Part shown: piece by piece, positions 10,901 through 23,333 of the stretch
How positions within the stretch are numbered: position 1 is the stretch's first letter
How the letters are laid out: every line of letters begins with the position of its first letter
NCBI GenBank assembly: GCA_036023115.1
Contig: JAYKKT010000079.1
Coordinates: forward strand, 16,765,501-16,829,500
Length of the DNA stretch: 64,000 bases
Direction of reading: 5' to 3'
DNA from: Brasenia schreberi
Lineage: Eukaryota; Streptophyta; Magnoliopsida; Nymphaeales; Cabombaceae
The notes under the pieces: model-generated
Database searches by the model: none
Told to the model about the DNA's origin: nothing
Seen by the model: the letters and a program-made list of their open reading frames with translations, nothing else
Translations under genes and position numbers: made by a program

Positions 10901-13900
10901 ATTTATTTCTTTTTGATACAGGAATCCTCGGCATACTATGGACTTTCTTACATCATCTCCTCCATATCCATCTTCGATGAGTACTGCAATGATATGCTCG
11001 ACATGCCTGAAGGTTCTTGTATTCCAAGGTGCCTTTTACACGATTTCTTTAAATTATTATGATCTACCCGGTTCTTCCCAAGCTATTATGGTTTTGCAAC
11101 CCTTTGAGCAGTTTTTGCAATTTCCGAATGGTAAACAAACAGGCTTCGATATAGAAAGAAAGAAGCACACCTTTCGGGATCAATCTCCAGGCCAACCTCA
11201 TTTAACAAAGAAAGGATAAACGGAAAGCTTCCTCCCTCTCGTACCATTTCTCTCAGGAACTCTGTGATAGAAACCAAACCACTTGAAGTATGTCATTTTA
11301 TATTGCAAATCTCATATCTATACTACATATAGCTGAGTGTGCTTATCTTGGCTGCATTTTTTGTAGTTGTTCGATTACATATTTGAGGACTGTAAGCGCC
11401 ATGGAGAAAGCCTAGTTTTTGAAGGAGCAATTACACCAAAAGATATTGAAGATTGGAGGTCAAACAGAAGTACAAATCAATTACTGAGTGTTGGCTTGCC
11501 AGCATACTGTATATTGCAAGGGCTTCTGCGCTCTGCAAAGGCCAATTCTAGTGGCTATCTCTTGAGTATGTGCAAAGAAATCTACTGTTTTCTTATCCAG
11601 AATGCTCTTCCCTGCATTATATTGTTTTTCAATTGAAATTGACCTTTTGAGAACGTATATTATTTTGTTACAAGTCTGACTAGCTTTCATTGTAATTAGT
11701 TTTCTCATAACAAACCAAGAAGAGCACGAAATGCGAAATAGGCCTCTTTGATCTGGTTGGAACACCTAATTTCTCATAACAAACCAAGAATAACGTATAT
11801 TGGAAGGGCTTTGCCTGTATCCTTCTGCCTTTAATTTATCAATCATGATATCACAATATTTGGGTTACAAAAGAAATGACATTAAGAATTTCATCCATAA
11901 TTAAATTAGGTAAATGGTTAGCACCTAGAGACGAAATGGGTTGGAGAAAAAGCAAAGGAGATAGAGGATACAGGTTTTAAATTATGGTACTCAGGTAAAG
12001 AAAAGGCTCGAAATGGAGTTGGTATTATCATAAATAAAGATTTAAAGAATAGTGTAGTAGACATACAACGATATGGTGACCAAATCATGACATTGAAATT
12101 AGTGTTAGGAGCATAGGTTTTGAATATAGTTTGTGCTTACGCACCCCAAGTAGGACTAGAAGATAGCATAAAGACAACTTTTTGGGAAGAGTTAGATAAG
12201 GTGATTCAAAAGATTCCACAAAGGGAGATGATTTGTTTAGGAGGAGACTTAAATGGATATGTCAGTAAAGAGGCATTAGGATATCAAGGTATTCATGAAA
12301 ACTTTGGTTTTGGGGATATAAATGAGAAAGGTAGGGAGATTTTAAATTTTGCTATAGCATTTGATCTCTTTATAGTCAATACAATCATCAAAAGATAGAA
12401 TTGAACATTTAATTACTTATAAGAGTGGCTTATCACAAACACAAATTGATTACTTTATTTGTAGAAAAAAAGATACAGTGTGTTTTAAAGAAGAAAAGAG
12501 TGCATCGAGCTATTTGGACTAAATGGTGGAAACTCAAAAGCGAGAAAGAAGATATATTTAAACAGAAAGTCCTTAAAGGAGATGTTTGGAATTATGTTGG
12601 TACACCCTATGACACGTGGAACAATAAGGCTATACATATTAGGAAAGTGGCGAAAGATGTGTTAGGTGTATCTAAGGGAGGTGTACCGGCACAAAAAGAA
12701 GCTTGGTGGTGGAGTGAAGTAGTGCAAAATAAAATTAAGGCAAAGAGGGCATGCTACAAATTACATTATGCTAAGAAAGCTAGTGAAACTTTAGAGGCTT
12801 ATAAGAAAGCAAAGAAGGAAGCGAAAAAGACCGTAAGTGAAGCAAAAGGTAAAATTTGAGAGGATTTATATAAAAAACTCAACTCAAAAGAGGGTGAAAG
12901 AGATATTTTTAGGATAGCTAGGGATAGAGATAAGAAAACTAAAGATCTTAATTATGTTAGATGCATCAAGGACGAGGATGAAAAAAATCTAGTGGCAAAT
13001 GATGATATAATAAATAGATGGAAAAGCTATTTTTATAAGCTTTTTAATGAAAATAAAGATGTTATTATTAGCTTAGGAGAGTTAGCCAAATCAGAAAAGT
13101 ATATAAACCACAATTTCTAGTGACGTATTCAAAAGAATGAAGTCAAAGAGGCTCTTAAACATATGAAGGGTGGTAAATCGGTAGGACCAGATAATATTCC
13201 TATAAAAGTTTGAAAAATACTAGAAGAAATAGGAATTACTTGGCTCACAAGACTATTTAATAAAATATGAAAAAACCAAAAGATGTCTGAGAAATGGAGA
13301 GCAAGTACACTTATACCCATATATAAGAACAAGAGAGACATTCAAAATTGTGCGAATTATCGAGGTATCAAGTTAATGAGTCATACTATAAAATTGTGGG
13401 AAAAAATTATCGAACGTAGGTTAAGATAAGTATCAAGTACAACAAAGAACCAATTTGGATTCATGTCAGGCAGATCTAGTGTTGAAGCGATTCACCTTTT
13501 GAGACGTCTTGTGGAACATTTTAGGGCAAAAAAGAAAGACCTTCACATGATATTTATTGATCTAAAAAAAGCTTATGATAGAATACCGAGGGAGGTTCTT
13601 TGGAGAACTTTGGAAAAAAGAGGTATCCCATTGACATACATTAACCTTATAAGAGACATGTATGATGGTGCAAAAACATGTGTGAGGACTCATGAATGAA
13701 TGATAGATTTCTTTGAAGTTAATATTGGGTTACATCAAGGATCAACTTTAAGTCCATACTTATTTATAATAGTGATTGATGAGTTAACAAAACATATTCA
13801 AGATGAAGTACCTTGGTGTATGTTATTTACAGATGACATTGTATTAGTGGAGGAGTCTAAGGAAAAAGTTAATAGAAAATTGGAACTATAGAGAGAAACA

Positions 13901-15528
13901 TTAGAAAGCAAAGGTCTCCGACTTAGTAGAACAAAGACAGAATATATGGAATGTAAGTTTGATCATTTGGTTACCTCAGAGGACATAGAAATTAAAATTG
14001 GCACACATTGCATCCCCCAAAAGGAAAGTTTTAAATACCTAGGGTCAATTTTTCAAAGTGATGGAAGAATTGATAGAGATGTTACATATAGGCCTGTCAT
14101 TCTTTGTGATAAGAAGATACCATTAAAGTTAAAAGGTAAATATTATAGAGCAGCAATTAGGCCTGCCATGTTTTATGGTTATGAGTGTTGGGCAGTTAAT
14201 CATCAACATGTACAAAAGATGTCTCCGAAAGAAATGAAGATGTTGAGATGGATGAGTGGTCATACAAGAAAAGACTGTATACATAATGAGGTTATTAGAA
14301 ACAAATTAGGAGTGGCACCAATAGAGGATAAAATGAGAGAATATCGTTTAAGATGGTTTGGACATATAGAAAGAAGATCAAAAGAAGAACCTATAAGAAG
14401 GTATGAAAAACTAAATTTGGAAAGTATTAAAAGAGTTAGAGGATGACCACAAAAGTGTTGGAAAGAAACAATAAAGAATGATCTAGCTTATTGTGAGTTA
14501 ACTGCTAACATGGCACACGATAGGGATCTATGGAAACAAAGAATCCATGTAGCCGACCCGTCTAGTATGGGAAAAGGCTTAGTTGTTGTTGTTGTTTGTT
14601 GTAAATGGTTAGCACCCAGAACCGTGGCTCACCTGGCCAGGGGATTAGACTCACAGGGTGAATGTCGTGAGTTGAATGTGCATACCTGGCTTTGGCGTCC
14701 CCACTGTAACCACAAAGAAAAAGATATGGCAATGTTGAACATTTTAAGAGCCCAGATTTTCTTCTTCAATTTGCACTTTTGCAGTCTTTAAGTTCTAAGG
14801 TTATAGCTTAAATAAGACATTTGTCATTCAAGTAATAGGCAGAATACGATTCATCAAGTTGTACTGGTAAAATCTAAATGTAGCTAGCTGTGTGCATTTT
14901 TATACGTAATAGTTAGAGATCTCTGCATGTGAATGAATGCTAGTCAGACTTATGCCTAATCTTGGTTTTATATGGTTGCAGGTGATAATGTTACTGAAAT
15001 AACCTCTTCAAACAGGCCTAGAGAAATCATATTTGACCGGTTCTTTGATCCATTAATGACAATTAAGGACCAAATAAGAGCGTTAGGTCTCTCAGATGAT
15101 GAAGAGGATTACCTACGCATATTGGTCCTTCTACGTAGTGATCCTGAGCGCATGAAAATTTGCCAGATCGGCTCTCCACCTGCATCTGACCTGAAACGCG
15201 CAGCAGCTGAGGCATTGGCCAGAAGGTTTCAGATCCTGATTTATTTTCGATTTCATATTGTTAATGATGTACCTTTTCTTCCTATAGACAATCATATGTT
15301 TTCTACATGGTCAGGCTGCAAGGAATTGCCAAATTGATATCAAGATTCCCTACATTTCACCGCAGATTCGAGGATGTCCTGAACTCCCTTCCGTGTGATC
15401 CTGCCAAGCAATGTGGATCGGGATCGGTTAGTGATTCGGCTTTTAGATCAAGAAGCAATTTGAGTGCAGCATCTGGTAAAAGATCCCTAGGCAATCCGGT
15501 GACGAGCATCTCTGAAGCAAATGTTTGA
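7956..15528 (+). CDS. Membrane protein, At3g27390-like family (10 exons, 560 aa)
   Basis: Exons: 7956-8049, 8127-8235, 8646-8838, 8914-9050, 9936-10224, 10922-11028, 11191-11287, 11367-11565, 14982-15225, 15315-15528. All introns are GT-AG, phases join, and the 1683 bases read through without a stop from ATG (MEPPRGLW) to TGA. Hydrophobic segments lie in exon 1 ([17 protein letters not shown]), exon 2 ([20 protein letters not shown]), exon 3 ([17 protein letters not shown]) and twice in exon 5 ([20 protein letters not shown] and [20 protein letters not shown]). The signatures [42 protein letters not shown] and the C-terminal FDRFFDPL...L.DDEED match the plant At3g27390 family, whose function is unknown. 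Length is close to the Arabidopsis protein. Intron 8 is 3.4 kb because of a LINE insertion in the sense direction; splicing out of the element should leave the product unchanged. Start choice rests on the conserved MEPPxG start followed by a membrane segment. Short exon 7 (RPTSFNKER...) is the least certain. Confidence 0.9.
11910..11929. repeat. Left target site duplication of the intron 8 LINE
   Basis: GTAAATGGTTAGCACCTAGA, repeated at 14601-14620 with one difference (T to C). Confidence 0.92.
11930..14600 (+). mobile_element. RTE-clade LINE, 5'-truncated and decayed, inside intron 8
   Basis: It is flanked by a 20-bp duplication (19/20 identical). From left to right it carries remains of an AP-type endonuclease ([25 protein letters not shown]), reverse transcriptase ([29 protein letters not shown], and FTDD near 13826-13837 instead of FADD) and the C-terminal [13 protein letters not shown] region. 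It ends in a TTG-rich tail (GGCTTAGTTGTTG...). Compared with the copy at 28.25 kb it has several stops and frameshifts, a deletion near 12467 and another near 14093. The catalytic FADD Ala is changed, so it is dead. RTE elements lack long 3' UTRs and end in short microsatellites, as here. Confidence 0.93.
14601..14620. repeat. Right target site duplication of the intron 8 LINE
   Basis: GTAAATGGTTAGCACCCAGA, the partner of 11910-11929. Confidence 0.92.
14605..14735 (+). mobile_element. SINE-like sequence directly after the LINE
   Basis: It has an A-box TGGCTCACCTGG (14625-14636), a B-box-like GAGTTGAATGT (14669-14679, two changes from GGTTCGANTC) and an A-rich end at 14714-14723. The LINE target duplication forms its first bases, so the LINE landed at the 5' edge of an older SINE. 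The same A-box type appears at 16.28 kb. Confidence 0.45.
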
Positions 15529-16200
15529 TTGTAATAATATTAATTTATTTTCTTTTTCCTATGCAAAGCATTCGATTGTACTACAAGAATCAATTGATTC
15601 CAAGAAAATTGATCATGGCCTCTAAGTACTATTGTTTTGAAATGTGCAGCATTCCAGTATATGATGTTACACAAAGAGACCTATAAAATATCAAAACCTT
15701 CTATGGAAAGCTTTGAAATACCCATTAAGAGTATATACACCATAAGGTTTTGACAACTTTTACTTCCCACCCAAGCTTCATCTATGGCCTCTGTCTGCCC
15801 CAACAATTACAAAATTTACCCAGACTCCCCATTCATCTGTTGGTCAATTCCTTTAAATGGTTACGCAGGTGGGGCATGACCCAGTTTTAATCCATAGGGT
15901 ACCTCCCGGCACTGTGTGAGATGCTTGGTGACCTTGGGGTACATCCAAAATTTTGAAATTTCAGAACCACTGCCTACAAAAACATTATGCGAAGGCATTA
16001 TACTGAGAAACCTGGTCTCAAGTTCAAGAATCATGTCACAACCAGATGACTATAAAAATTCTAAGATGAACAACGTTGGATGAATTATGCAAATGATATG
16101 TCAGTTCTCTGTTCAGGTTTGTATTATTTGCAAGGCCATCGACCCAATGCATGAAAATTCCACTTTCAACGGTACCGTGCTTTAATATGCAGAAAATGAG
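15529..16200. other. Spacer after the At3g27390-like gene
   Basis: The first few hundred bases should hold the 3' UTR of the gene ending at 15528 (AATAAT at 15535). No other gene was recognised. Confidence 0.45.
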
Positions 16201-16203
16201 TTG

Positions 16204-16300
16204 CTTTTTTTTCTTCCCCCCACCCGGCCACCCCACAACTCAACACCTCAGTGTGGGAGTCAGGGAGCCCTGCCAGTTGAGCTAGCACTCTGGATGCAAA
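16204..16300 (-). mobile_element. tRNA-derived SINE (candidate)
   Basis: On the minus strand there is a good A box TAGCTCAACTGG (16284 to 16273), a decayed B box around 16246-16234 and a G/A-rich then poly-A tail (plus-strand T run at 16205-16213). Too diverged to set exact ends. Confidence 0.45.
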
Positions 16301-18190
16301 GGGAGATGTTTTTGGCTATCTGCTTAGGTCATGTCTTATTTGTAAGGCCTTCAAACGAATTGGACGCAAATTTCGCATTGGACATTGTCATACATTTAAC
16401 ATGGATATAGCTGATGCAAATAGGTATATCTGAACCAGTATACCTGACGACTGGGCGTTCTGCTCATTTCTGGAGATTGTCAAATATCATCTGTATCATC
16501 AATCTTCATCTGAACATAAAAGTCAAAACTTAAATATTTTAACTGAGCAACTTCCATGTGAGAAAAATGGGAAAAAATGTGAATACTTTAGGACAGCCGT
16601 GGTCCCATATCCAATTCTTGGTTTCTATGTTATAGGTCATAAGTGACAAATGTCTTTCAATTTCATTGCCGGTAATCCCAAATAAACTCAATACTCATGT
16701 TTCCTTCACATCAACTGTTCGTCCACCTTGCTGCGTTTTGCTAGCATAACAAGGATTTCCTAATTCGCATGGTTTTCACACATGCGAACAAGCGTGCACA
16801 CATACACAGGTTACAGGTTTGATATCTAGAAGAACGGTAAAAGAAATGGAGGAACATTTATGAGTATTTTATTCAAGACAAAGGTTAACATCAGTAAGAC
16901 ATGGGCAGCCAAGCAGGATTAAGAAGAGAACAAGTCAGTCAACCTAGAAATAGACTGACAGTAGATGTTTCACAACAAAATACTTCCTGACGTTCAAAAT
17001 TAGTGTACATGTAATGAAGAGCGAAACACACTCCTTTTTCCCAGATGAAAAAACTGTATTTAACATATGAAGCCAAGAAAGGAGTAATAGGATATCCTCC
17101 AACACAAGTAAAAGATAAATTCAGACAATTGCTTCTACAGCCAGGGTTGCACCATTTTGCCACGGTCTATCGCTGTGATTTTCGACGTGATACAGCCATA
17201 AATGGCCTCCATATATCATAGATATGGGGCATATGGAAAGAAGGGATGTATCATGTCCATATTCTAAGTGTATCATACTGTATTTTACCCATAGCATGGC
17301 ATTCTTTATCATTTAAAAAAAGGTTAATGTATACATTGATATTAATTGATACACATCGTAGCATTCGGCCTTTATGATAGAGTTCGTTCCCACTTGCAAC
17401 ACCGTCAATAGCTATACCATATAAGTTTTCATAACGTACTTGGTCTGCATCATTTTCCTCCCAATACTTCCCACATTTTCTCTTGATTCTAGCAAATAAC
17501 CTGAAGAAAAAGTTAACAAAGTCGCAGAAAGCAAATAACCTGAGAAAGTATGAAACAATTTTTAAAGGACAGCTGATTTGAAAACCAAAAAAAAGTTATT
17601 TTGGAAAAGCGCATGACATTGTACAGCTGTTATGAAAAACAAGAGGCTGGAACTTTAATATTAACTGAGATCAGAATTCATGGATCTAAATATGTTTTGA
17701 ATTATTTGGTTCGCTTTTTCCCACTCTTCTCTAGGCTTGCACTAGTCCTTTCCTCAATCAACTTTATTTCGGTCTTTTTTCTCAATTGAAATAAGCCAAC
17801 CTGGAAATGTATACCATAGCATGCATAATAACGGGTATCATCCACTCGAAATGCTCCACTGATCATGAATGCTAATGAAAACAACGGTTTATTTTTGTTT
17901 TGTAACTAAACCTGTGGAATTAACTTTAAAAATGACTAGTTGGACATTAGCCCATGACTTAATGAAGGTTATAGTTTATTAATCGTGTCATTAAATTTGT
18001 GGAATTAATCTTTAACAACTAGTAGGCCAATGAACGAGGAAGCAAAGGTAGTTCTTTTCATTGTACAGGTTATTAGTTGACCCCTTTCATGTTGGTCGTG
18101 TCTTTGATTCACCCCACCAAACTCTTTTATGCTGATAGGCCAATATGATAAGGATTATTATAGTAAATAATATCCCTAAGGTTGTCCTAT
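16301..18190. other. Intergenic stretch, no gene seen
   Basis: Only short frames without family signals. Separates the At3g27390-like gene (+) from the Lys-rich pseudogene (-), so the two converge here. Confidence 0.5.
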
Positions 18191-18299
18191 TAATCATTTG
18201 AGTAACTTTAGAACAGAGCCCTTGAGACTACCGGTTTCAACCAAGGAGAAATAAAAACGCCTTGAAAAGTTAGCAAGCATCTTAAACATAGAAACTATA

Positions 18300-18475
18300 T
18301 TGAACTCTGTGATGGAGTACCAACCATTTGATGATGGCCTTGATGACTCAGCCTCTGAATCTGCTGAGGACAGGTCGTCATCTGAATAAATTGACAAAGA
18401 GATGCTAGCTGTAGTAGCATCTGACGACACTGAAGTATCTCTTCCTTTGGAGCTCATCTTATGGTTGGTTGCACC
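18300..18475 (-). pseudogene. C-terminal exon of the Lys-rich pseudogene
   Basis: Begins after TTGACAG (18475-18469) and reads ATNHKMSSKGRDTSVSSDATTAS then the acidic Ser tail SDDDLSSADSEAESSRP. The upstream coding-like segment 18480-18660 (GADHHLGSVKETCQSVANHGNWAGLK, CDTKWGFMWELFLD) is in a different frame, so an indel or intron separates them. Confidence 0.45.
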
Positions 18476-18844
18476 TGTCAAGAAACAGTTCCCACATGAA
18501 TCCCCACTTAGTGTCACAAGGAGCATCAGGAGAACCTTGTTTACAGTTTTTACTGGTTTCACGTTTAAGACCGGCCCAATTCCCATGATTAGCTACAGAT
18601 TGGCATGTTTCCTTAACAGAACCAAGATGATGGTCAGCTCCAGAAGACTTGTGGACTGCACATAAACAGAAAATAGTCAACTTTAGCTTATTACGTTTAT
18701 ACATTTTATAAAGTAATCCTTGGAATGGAATGCTGCACGACCGTAACAGATGTCAGCTCAATCTGAAGGAAATTAATGGCAAAGAATTACCATCTGTTGC
18801 GGCAGTAGCATCAGAAGCCTCTTCAGCCTTCACACCAGAAGAGA

Positions 18845-21105
18845 CATCTCCTAACTTTCACATTCTGCAGCCAATACACGTTCCCACAGAATGGCTGTGC
18901 CTGTGTCAGCCAAATCAACATTCTTTTGCTTCCGATGATGATCATCATCATGTGCTTTACCCAAAGCATCTGATTCATTTGATGAAACAACGGATTTCAG
19001 CTTTTTCTTAGCATCTCTTTCTGTAGATTCTTTTTTGGTTCTTTTTTTATGGAAGATTTTCATCAGGATGAACATTTTCATCATTGCTCAATCCTGCTTT
19101 GAAGTAATCAATGAAGTTCAAAGGAACCTTTTTAAGGTGAGAAATTTCTTTCTCATTAACTCTATCAGGAGAATTAGAAAACCATCAGCACGTTGCTCAT
19201 TATCCTTAGGAGAAGACCCATAGTCAGATTGCACATTAGAATCTATATTCTTTTCTTGAGATTGAACAGATATCAAAGCATAATTAGAGCCAGCATGCAT
19301 CTTTGATGACCCTTGCTCTGTATGTTGACACTTATCATTTTCCATCAAAGAGGGCAATACTTGACTGTTAGACCTGGATTCTAGATCCACATTCTTCACC
19401 TTTCTACGAGATCTTTTCTCTTTCTTATTCATTAGATCGTCATTAGATATGTTATTTTTTTATTGAACCTCATCATGAGGAAAAGTGAGTCCTTTTGCAA
19501 CATCAGCTTCAGCTTTCTTGGCTTTCTTCTTTTTATTCTCCTTCAAAACCACACCAACATCAACCCCAACAATATCAACGTTTCCTGGGGCCTCCCTTTC
19601 ATGAGCATCAATATTTGTTCCCTTTGTTGGTAACACTGTCTCACTGCCCGATTCTAAGTTTCCTATATCCACAGTTTTCTCAGAAAAAATGGTTCTTTCC
19701 CTTTGTGTTGATTCAGTGCTAGTACTAGTCACATTTCCATGACTATCAACAGCTTTTGTGGCATCATGAGTTAGAATAAGAGCATAATTAGTGCCAGCAA
19801 GCATCTTCAAAGACCCCATATCACTATGGCCAAACTTCTCATTCGCCACTGAAGAGAACAGTTGACTACTGGACCTGGATGTTTCTAAAACCTCATTCTT
19901 CGCCTTTCCACGTGACCTTTTCTCCTTTATCTTACCATCTCCATAATTGCAAATGCTCGTGCCATTTAAGGATTCAGTACGCTCATGGCCTGTTAATAAG
20001 ATATTTGGAGCAATAACATTGTCTACCTCATCATGAGGCACAGTAAGCCCTTTTGCCGCAGCAGCTTCAGCTTTCTTGGATTTATTCTTTCTCTTCTCTT
20101 TGGAAATCATACCAACCTCAGATGGAACAATATCACTCTTTCTCGAGGCCTCCGTTCCATGAATATCCATATATGTTACCTTCATAGATGCTACCATTTC
20201 ATGAGCACCCATATATGTTTGCATCATAATGTTTGACTGCATGAACTTTCATTTCTTGTATCCATAGTTTCTTCAGACAAACTGGCCTTTTGCTTTTGTG
20301 TTGGTTCAATGGTATCACTAGTCAGATCTTCACGACTCTCAATAACATTTGTGCAATCATAAGTTGGAATAGAAGTCACGGCATAATTGGTCCCAGCATG
20401 AAAATCTGACACATCTGATGACCCTTTCTCAGTATGGACATGATTTTGACTTCTCATCGAAGAAGATAATAATTGACTATTTCACCTGGACATTTCTAAA
20501 TCCACATTCTTCACCTTTTCACATGATCTTTTATCCTTTTTCTTAGGAACATCTTCATCATTACATATGTTCCTGTTGTTTATAAGTTCAGTATGAAGAC
20601 GACCTGTTAGTGAGATATTTGGAGCAATAGCATTATCAACCTCATCACGAGGAACAGTAAATTCTTGTGACACAGCAGCTTTAGCTTTCTTGGGTTTCTT
20701 CCTTTTATTCTCTTTGGAAACAACGCCAACCTTGGCCCCAAGAATCCCAATCTTCCTTGGAGCCTCCATTTCTTGCTCATCAGTAAATCTTTCCTTTCTA
20801 GATACCGATGTTTCATCGCCCAAATTTGCATTCCTCATGCCTTTAATTTCTCCAGGAAAAATTGGGTTCTCCCTTTGTGTTGATTCATAATTTTTATTGG
20901 TCACACACACCACCATGACGATCAATAACGCTGGGGGCATCAGAAATTGATGGTAAATAATCAACCAGTGAATCGTTCTGGTGGTTACCCAAGGGGTTCT
21001 CCACTATATCATGCTTAGTTCCTTTGTGCTTCTTCCTTTTTTTCTCAACCTCAGATTTGGAGTTAGCAGGGGCCTCAACAAGCTGCCAGGAACGTAATCC
21101 CTTCT
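18845..21105 (-). pseudogene. Lys-rich repeat block of exon 3
   Basis: At least three copies of a 560-615 bp module. Each has a Lys box ending in (P)HDEV or PRDEV: 20720-20640 (KENKRKKPKKAKAAVSQEF), 20110-20025 (KEKRKNKSKKAEAAAAKGL) and 19555-19465 (KENKKKKAKKAEADVAKGL). The box is followed by an EKRSR/C..K.KN..LE.SRS.SQ segment and an AG(T/S)NYA segment. The modules diverged from one another, so the repeat arose while the gene was coding. Stops now stand within modules (TGA near 20484, TAA near 19460) and reading frame changes near 20920 and 20230. The same module begins again at 21105-21000 and in 23460-23334, on the two sides of the TIR element. Confidence 0.6.
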
Positions 21106-21109
21106 CATC
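21101..21109. repeat. Possible 9-bp target duplication, left copy
   Basis: CTTCTCATC, to be compared with ATGATCATC at 23334-23342: 6 of 9 positions agree. Removing the element and one copy rejoins the two flanking coding frames of the Lys-rich gene (NKID + EKGLRSW), which favours a 9-bp duplication. Confidence 0.45.
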
Positions 21110-23333
21110 ACTATGTTATCAATAACGCGCTATAGCGTTTTAGCGGGTCTGAAAACGCTATAGCAGGCAACTCTTAGCAGGCAACCCCCGAGGGATGCTA
21201 TAGCGCCCGCTAACAGCGCTATAGCGGCCCACTATAGCGCTATTTGCGGACATATGAACTGGTTTGGATCGGGTCGATCTGGATCGACCCGATCCCAATG
21301 ACAAACTTTGTCCCAATCCAGTTCCCTGTGGCGCAAGGCGTTCATCCCACACCCTCTTCTCTCTCTCTCTCATATTTAGGGTTTGCAGGATAAGCACGTA
21401 ACGGAGCCCTTTCGTTGCATCATCCTCATCGAAGATATCCTAATCTATTCCTTCATTATTCTTCTGTGTGGGTCCTCTTCTCCATCGCTTTCTGATTGCG
21501 ATCGTCATCCGTCTGGTTTACACATCGATAGAGGCGGTAGGTGTCATCTCTTTTGCTTGTTTTGAGTTGTATGGTTGTATTGTTGGTGAGTTATATGGTA
21601 TTGTAGTTCTTTGTAGTCATTCCTCCGATCAGCCCCTCTTTGTCGAATTTCTCTTAAGCGAACTTTGGCGACTAGTTTCTCTGAAATTTTCAAACCTTCA
21701 CTTCTACAAAGACATGAAGCAGAGCAACGCAACCTGATTTAACTCCTGATTTAACTCCCCGTTCATTCTCTGTCACACACACACACCGGCCTCATCACAC
21801 ACACCCTACAACCTATCCATCTAGGAGCTAACCGAAGACCTTGCTGCTCTCCTTTCCCCTACATCTTCAACCTACACAACCTCAGTTGTAGCACCCAATT
21901 AAAGCCGATGCTTGCTCTTGCTGTTACTTGCACATGGCTTGCTTATCAGCCCCTTACCTGTGAACCTGTGGTTCTGCCAGTTACTCACCACTCATCCATC
22001 TCAAGGGTTATTAGATATCCATTCATTGCTTCTATTCTTTTAACATTATAAGCAATGATTTGTTATGTCTCTTGGTTGCCATTTTCAGGCGGACAAAGCA
22101 TCGTTGCTCGTAGAGGTAATTCAACACGTTAAGGAGTTGAAGCGCCAAACGTCATAGATCGAGGTGAGCCCACTGCCCACCTAGAACGATGAGCTCACGG
22201 TCGATGCCAACGACTCATCCACCAATGGCAGGACGGTGATACGGGCATCCATCTGTTGCGAGGATTGTTCTGGTCTTCTTACAGATCTCATCAAGACTCT
22301 CAAATCCCTTCGCCTTCGCACTCTCAAAGCCGAGATCACCACCCTCAGTGGTCACCTCAGGAACATCATGCTGATCACCAGTGAGGAATCCATCAAACCC
22401 CACGATGAGAACTCTTTAGACAATACTGCCAACCCCTCCATAGCGTGCATTCACAAAGCACTCAAAGCCGTAATGAAACATCAGACTCCAAGCGTTAAGA
22501 GACAACGTACAAATCTCGCAATTTTGTTTGAGATGATGAATCATGAACAACAAATATATGAAAATGAGAAGAGCAATGAGTTTTTGTTTCTTGCTCCGAC
22601 GGTGTTCTCTGTCACAGGTTTGGATTTGGTTGTTAGTATCTTCTTTCTTTTTAGTTGGTGTGATATTTCGTGGTGTGAAATATATGATACCCATATTCGG
22701 TTGTTTGTTGGTATTTAGCCTAGGTGGATTGTTATTTTATGTATTGGTCCTAATATATGCTTCTTCGGATGGGGAAAAGTATTCTGGTGCATAAATATTA
22801 CGGATTAATTTTTATATCGCCATTGTTTTTCTTCTTTTATTCTTTGTTTACAATGGGAGGCAGAAGCTGGGTATGCACGCCTTGTGAGTCTAACTCGTGC
22901 TCAGCCTTCACACGTTATTCTTGTATAAATTAGTCAAATCATAATATCATCATTCAAACTTAGTGTTTAATAAGTGCATGGTTTTTTGCCTTCACAGGCA
23001 TGATCCTGAGACTATTTTAACTTCTAATATTTTTTCTTGGGTTTTTCGGTAGAATGCACCTGTGACAAGAATCCGTGAATCTAAAAGGTGAGTATGTGGC
23101 ATTCCTCCTTTACTACTTTTTCATGTTCATTAGTGAGTGTTTTGCTCGTTCATTTATGAAAGAAGTGTTTCTTGATATTTCTTAGAAGTTAGAAAACCCA
23201 TTATATATATATATAATTTTTTAATCATAAATAAAAGTGTACCGCTAAATCCGCTATATCCCTGCTATATCCCCGTTACCGCTATATCAGGGTCAACCAC
23301 TAACAACCCACTAACTGCTATTGATAACATAGT
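21110..23333. mobile_element. TIR DNA transposon carrying gene fragments (Pack-type, Mutator-like?)
   Basis: Its ends are perfect 15-bp inverted repeats, ACTATGTTATCAATA at 21110-21124 and its complement at 23319-23333. Subterminal regions carry repeated GCTATAGCG / CGCTATATC palindromes on both sides. It interrupts the Lys-rich gene. It encodes no transposase. Inside are a bHLH gene piece (22089-22560, plus strand, preceded by a splice acceptor), an exon-like piece at 23053-23087 between AG and GTGAG (NAPVTRIRESK), and 5'-UTR-like CT-rich sequence at 21400-21850. The 9-bp flanks suggest a Mutator-like element; hAT (8 bp) cannot be excluded. Confidence 0.72.
22089..22560 (+). pseudogene. Captured exon of a bHLH transcription factor (bHLH30/bHLH32-like clade)
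   Basis: After TTTTCAG at 22082-22088 the frame reads ADKASLLVEVIQHVKELKRQTS, which is helix 2 of a plant bHLH domain, then two in-frame TAG stops, then DELTVDANDS, GRTVIRASICCEDCSGLLTDLIK, LKSLRLRTLKAEITTLSGHLRN and ALKAVMKHQTPSVKRQR. This matches the exon 2 product of Arabidopsis bHLH30/32/TMO5-like proteins, in which an intron interrupts the loop just before KASLL; the acceptor here is at that place. Basic region and helix 1 (exon 1) are not present, so DNA binding is lost. The bHLH family binds E-box DNA as dimers in the nucleus. The fragment is on the opposite strand to the host gene. Confidence 0.85.

Noticed and set aside
18402..19722. Plus-strand frames of 75-93 codons
   Set aside because: They are shadows of the Lys-rich minus-strand pseudogene, whose modules recur as protein only on the minus strand.
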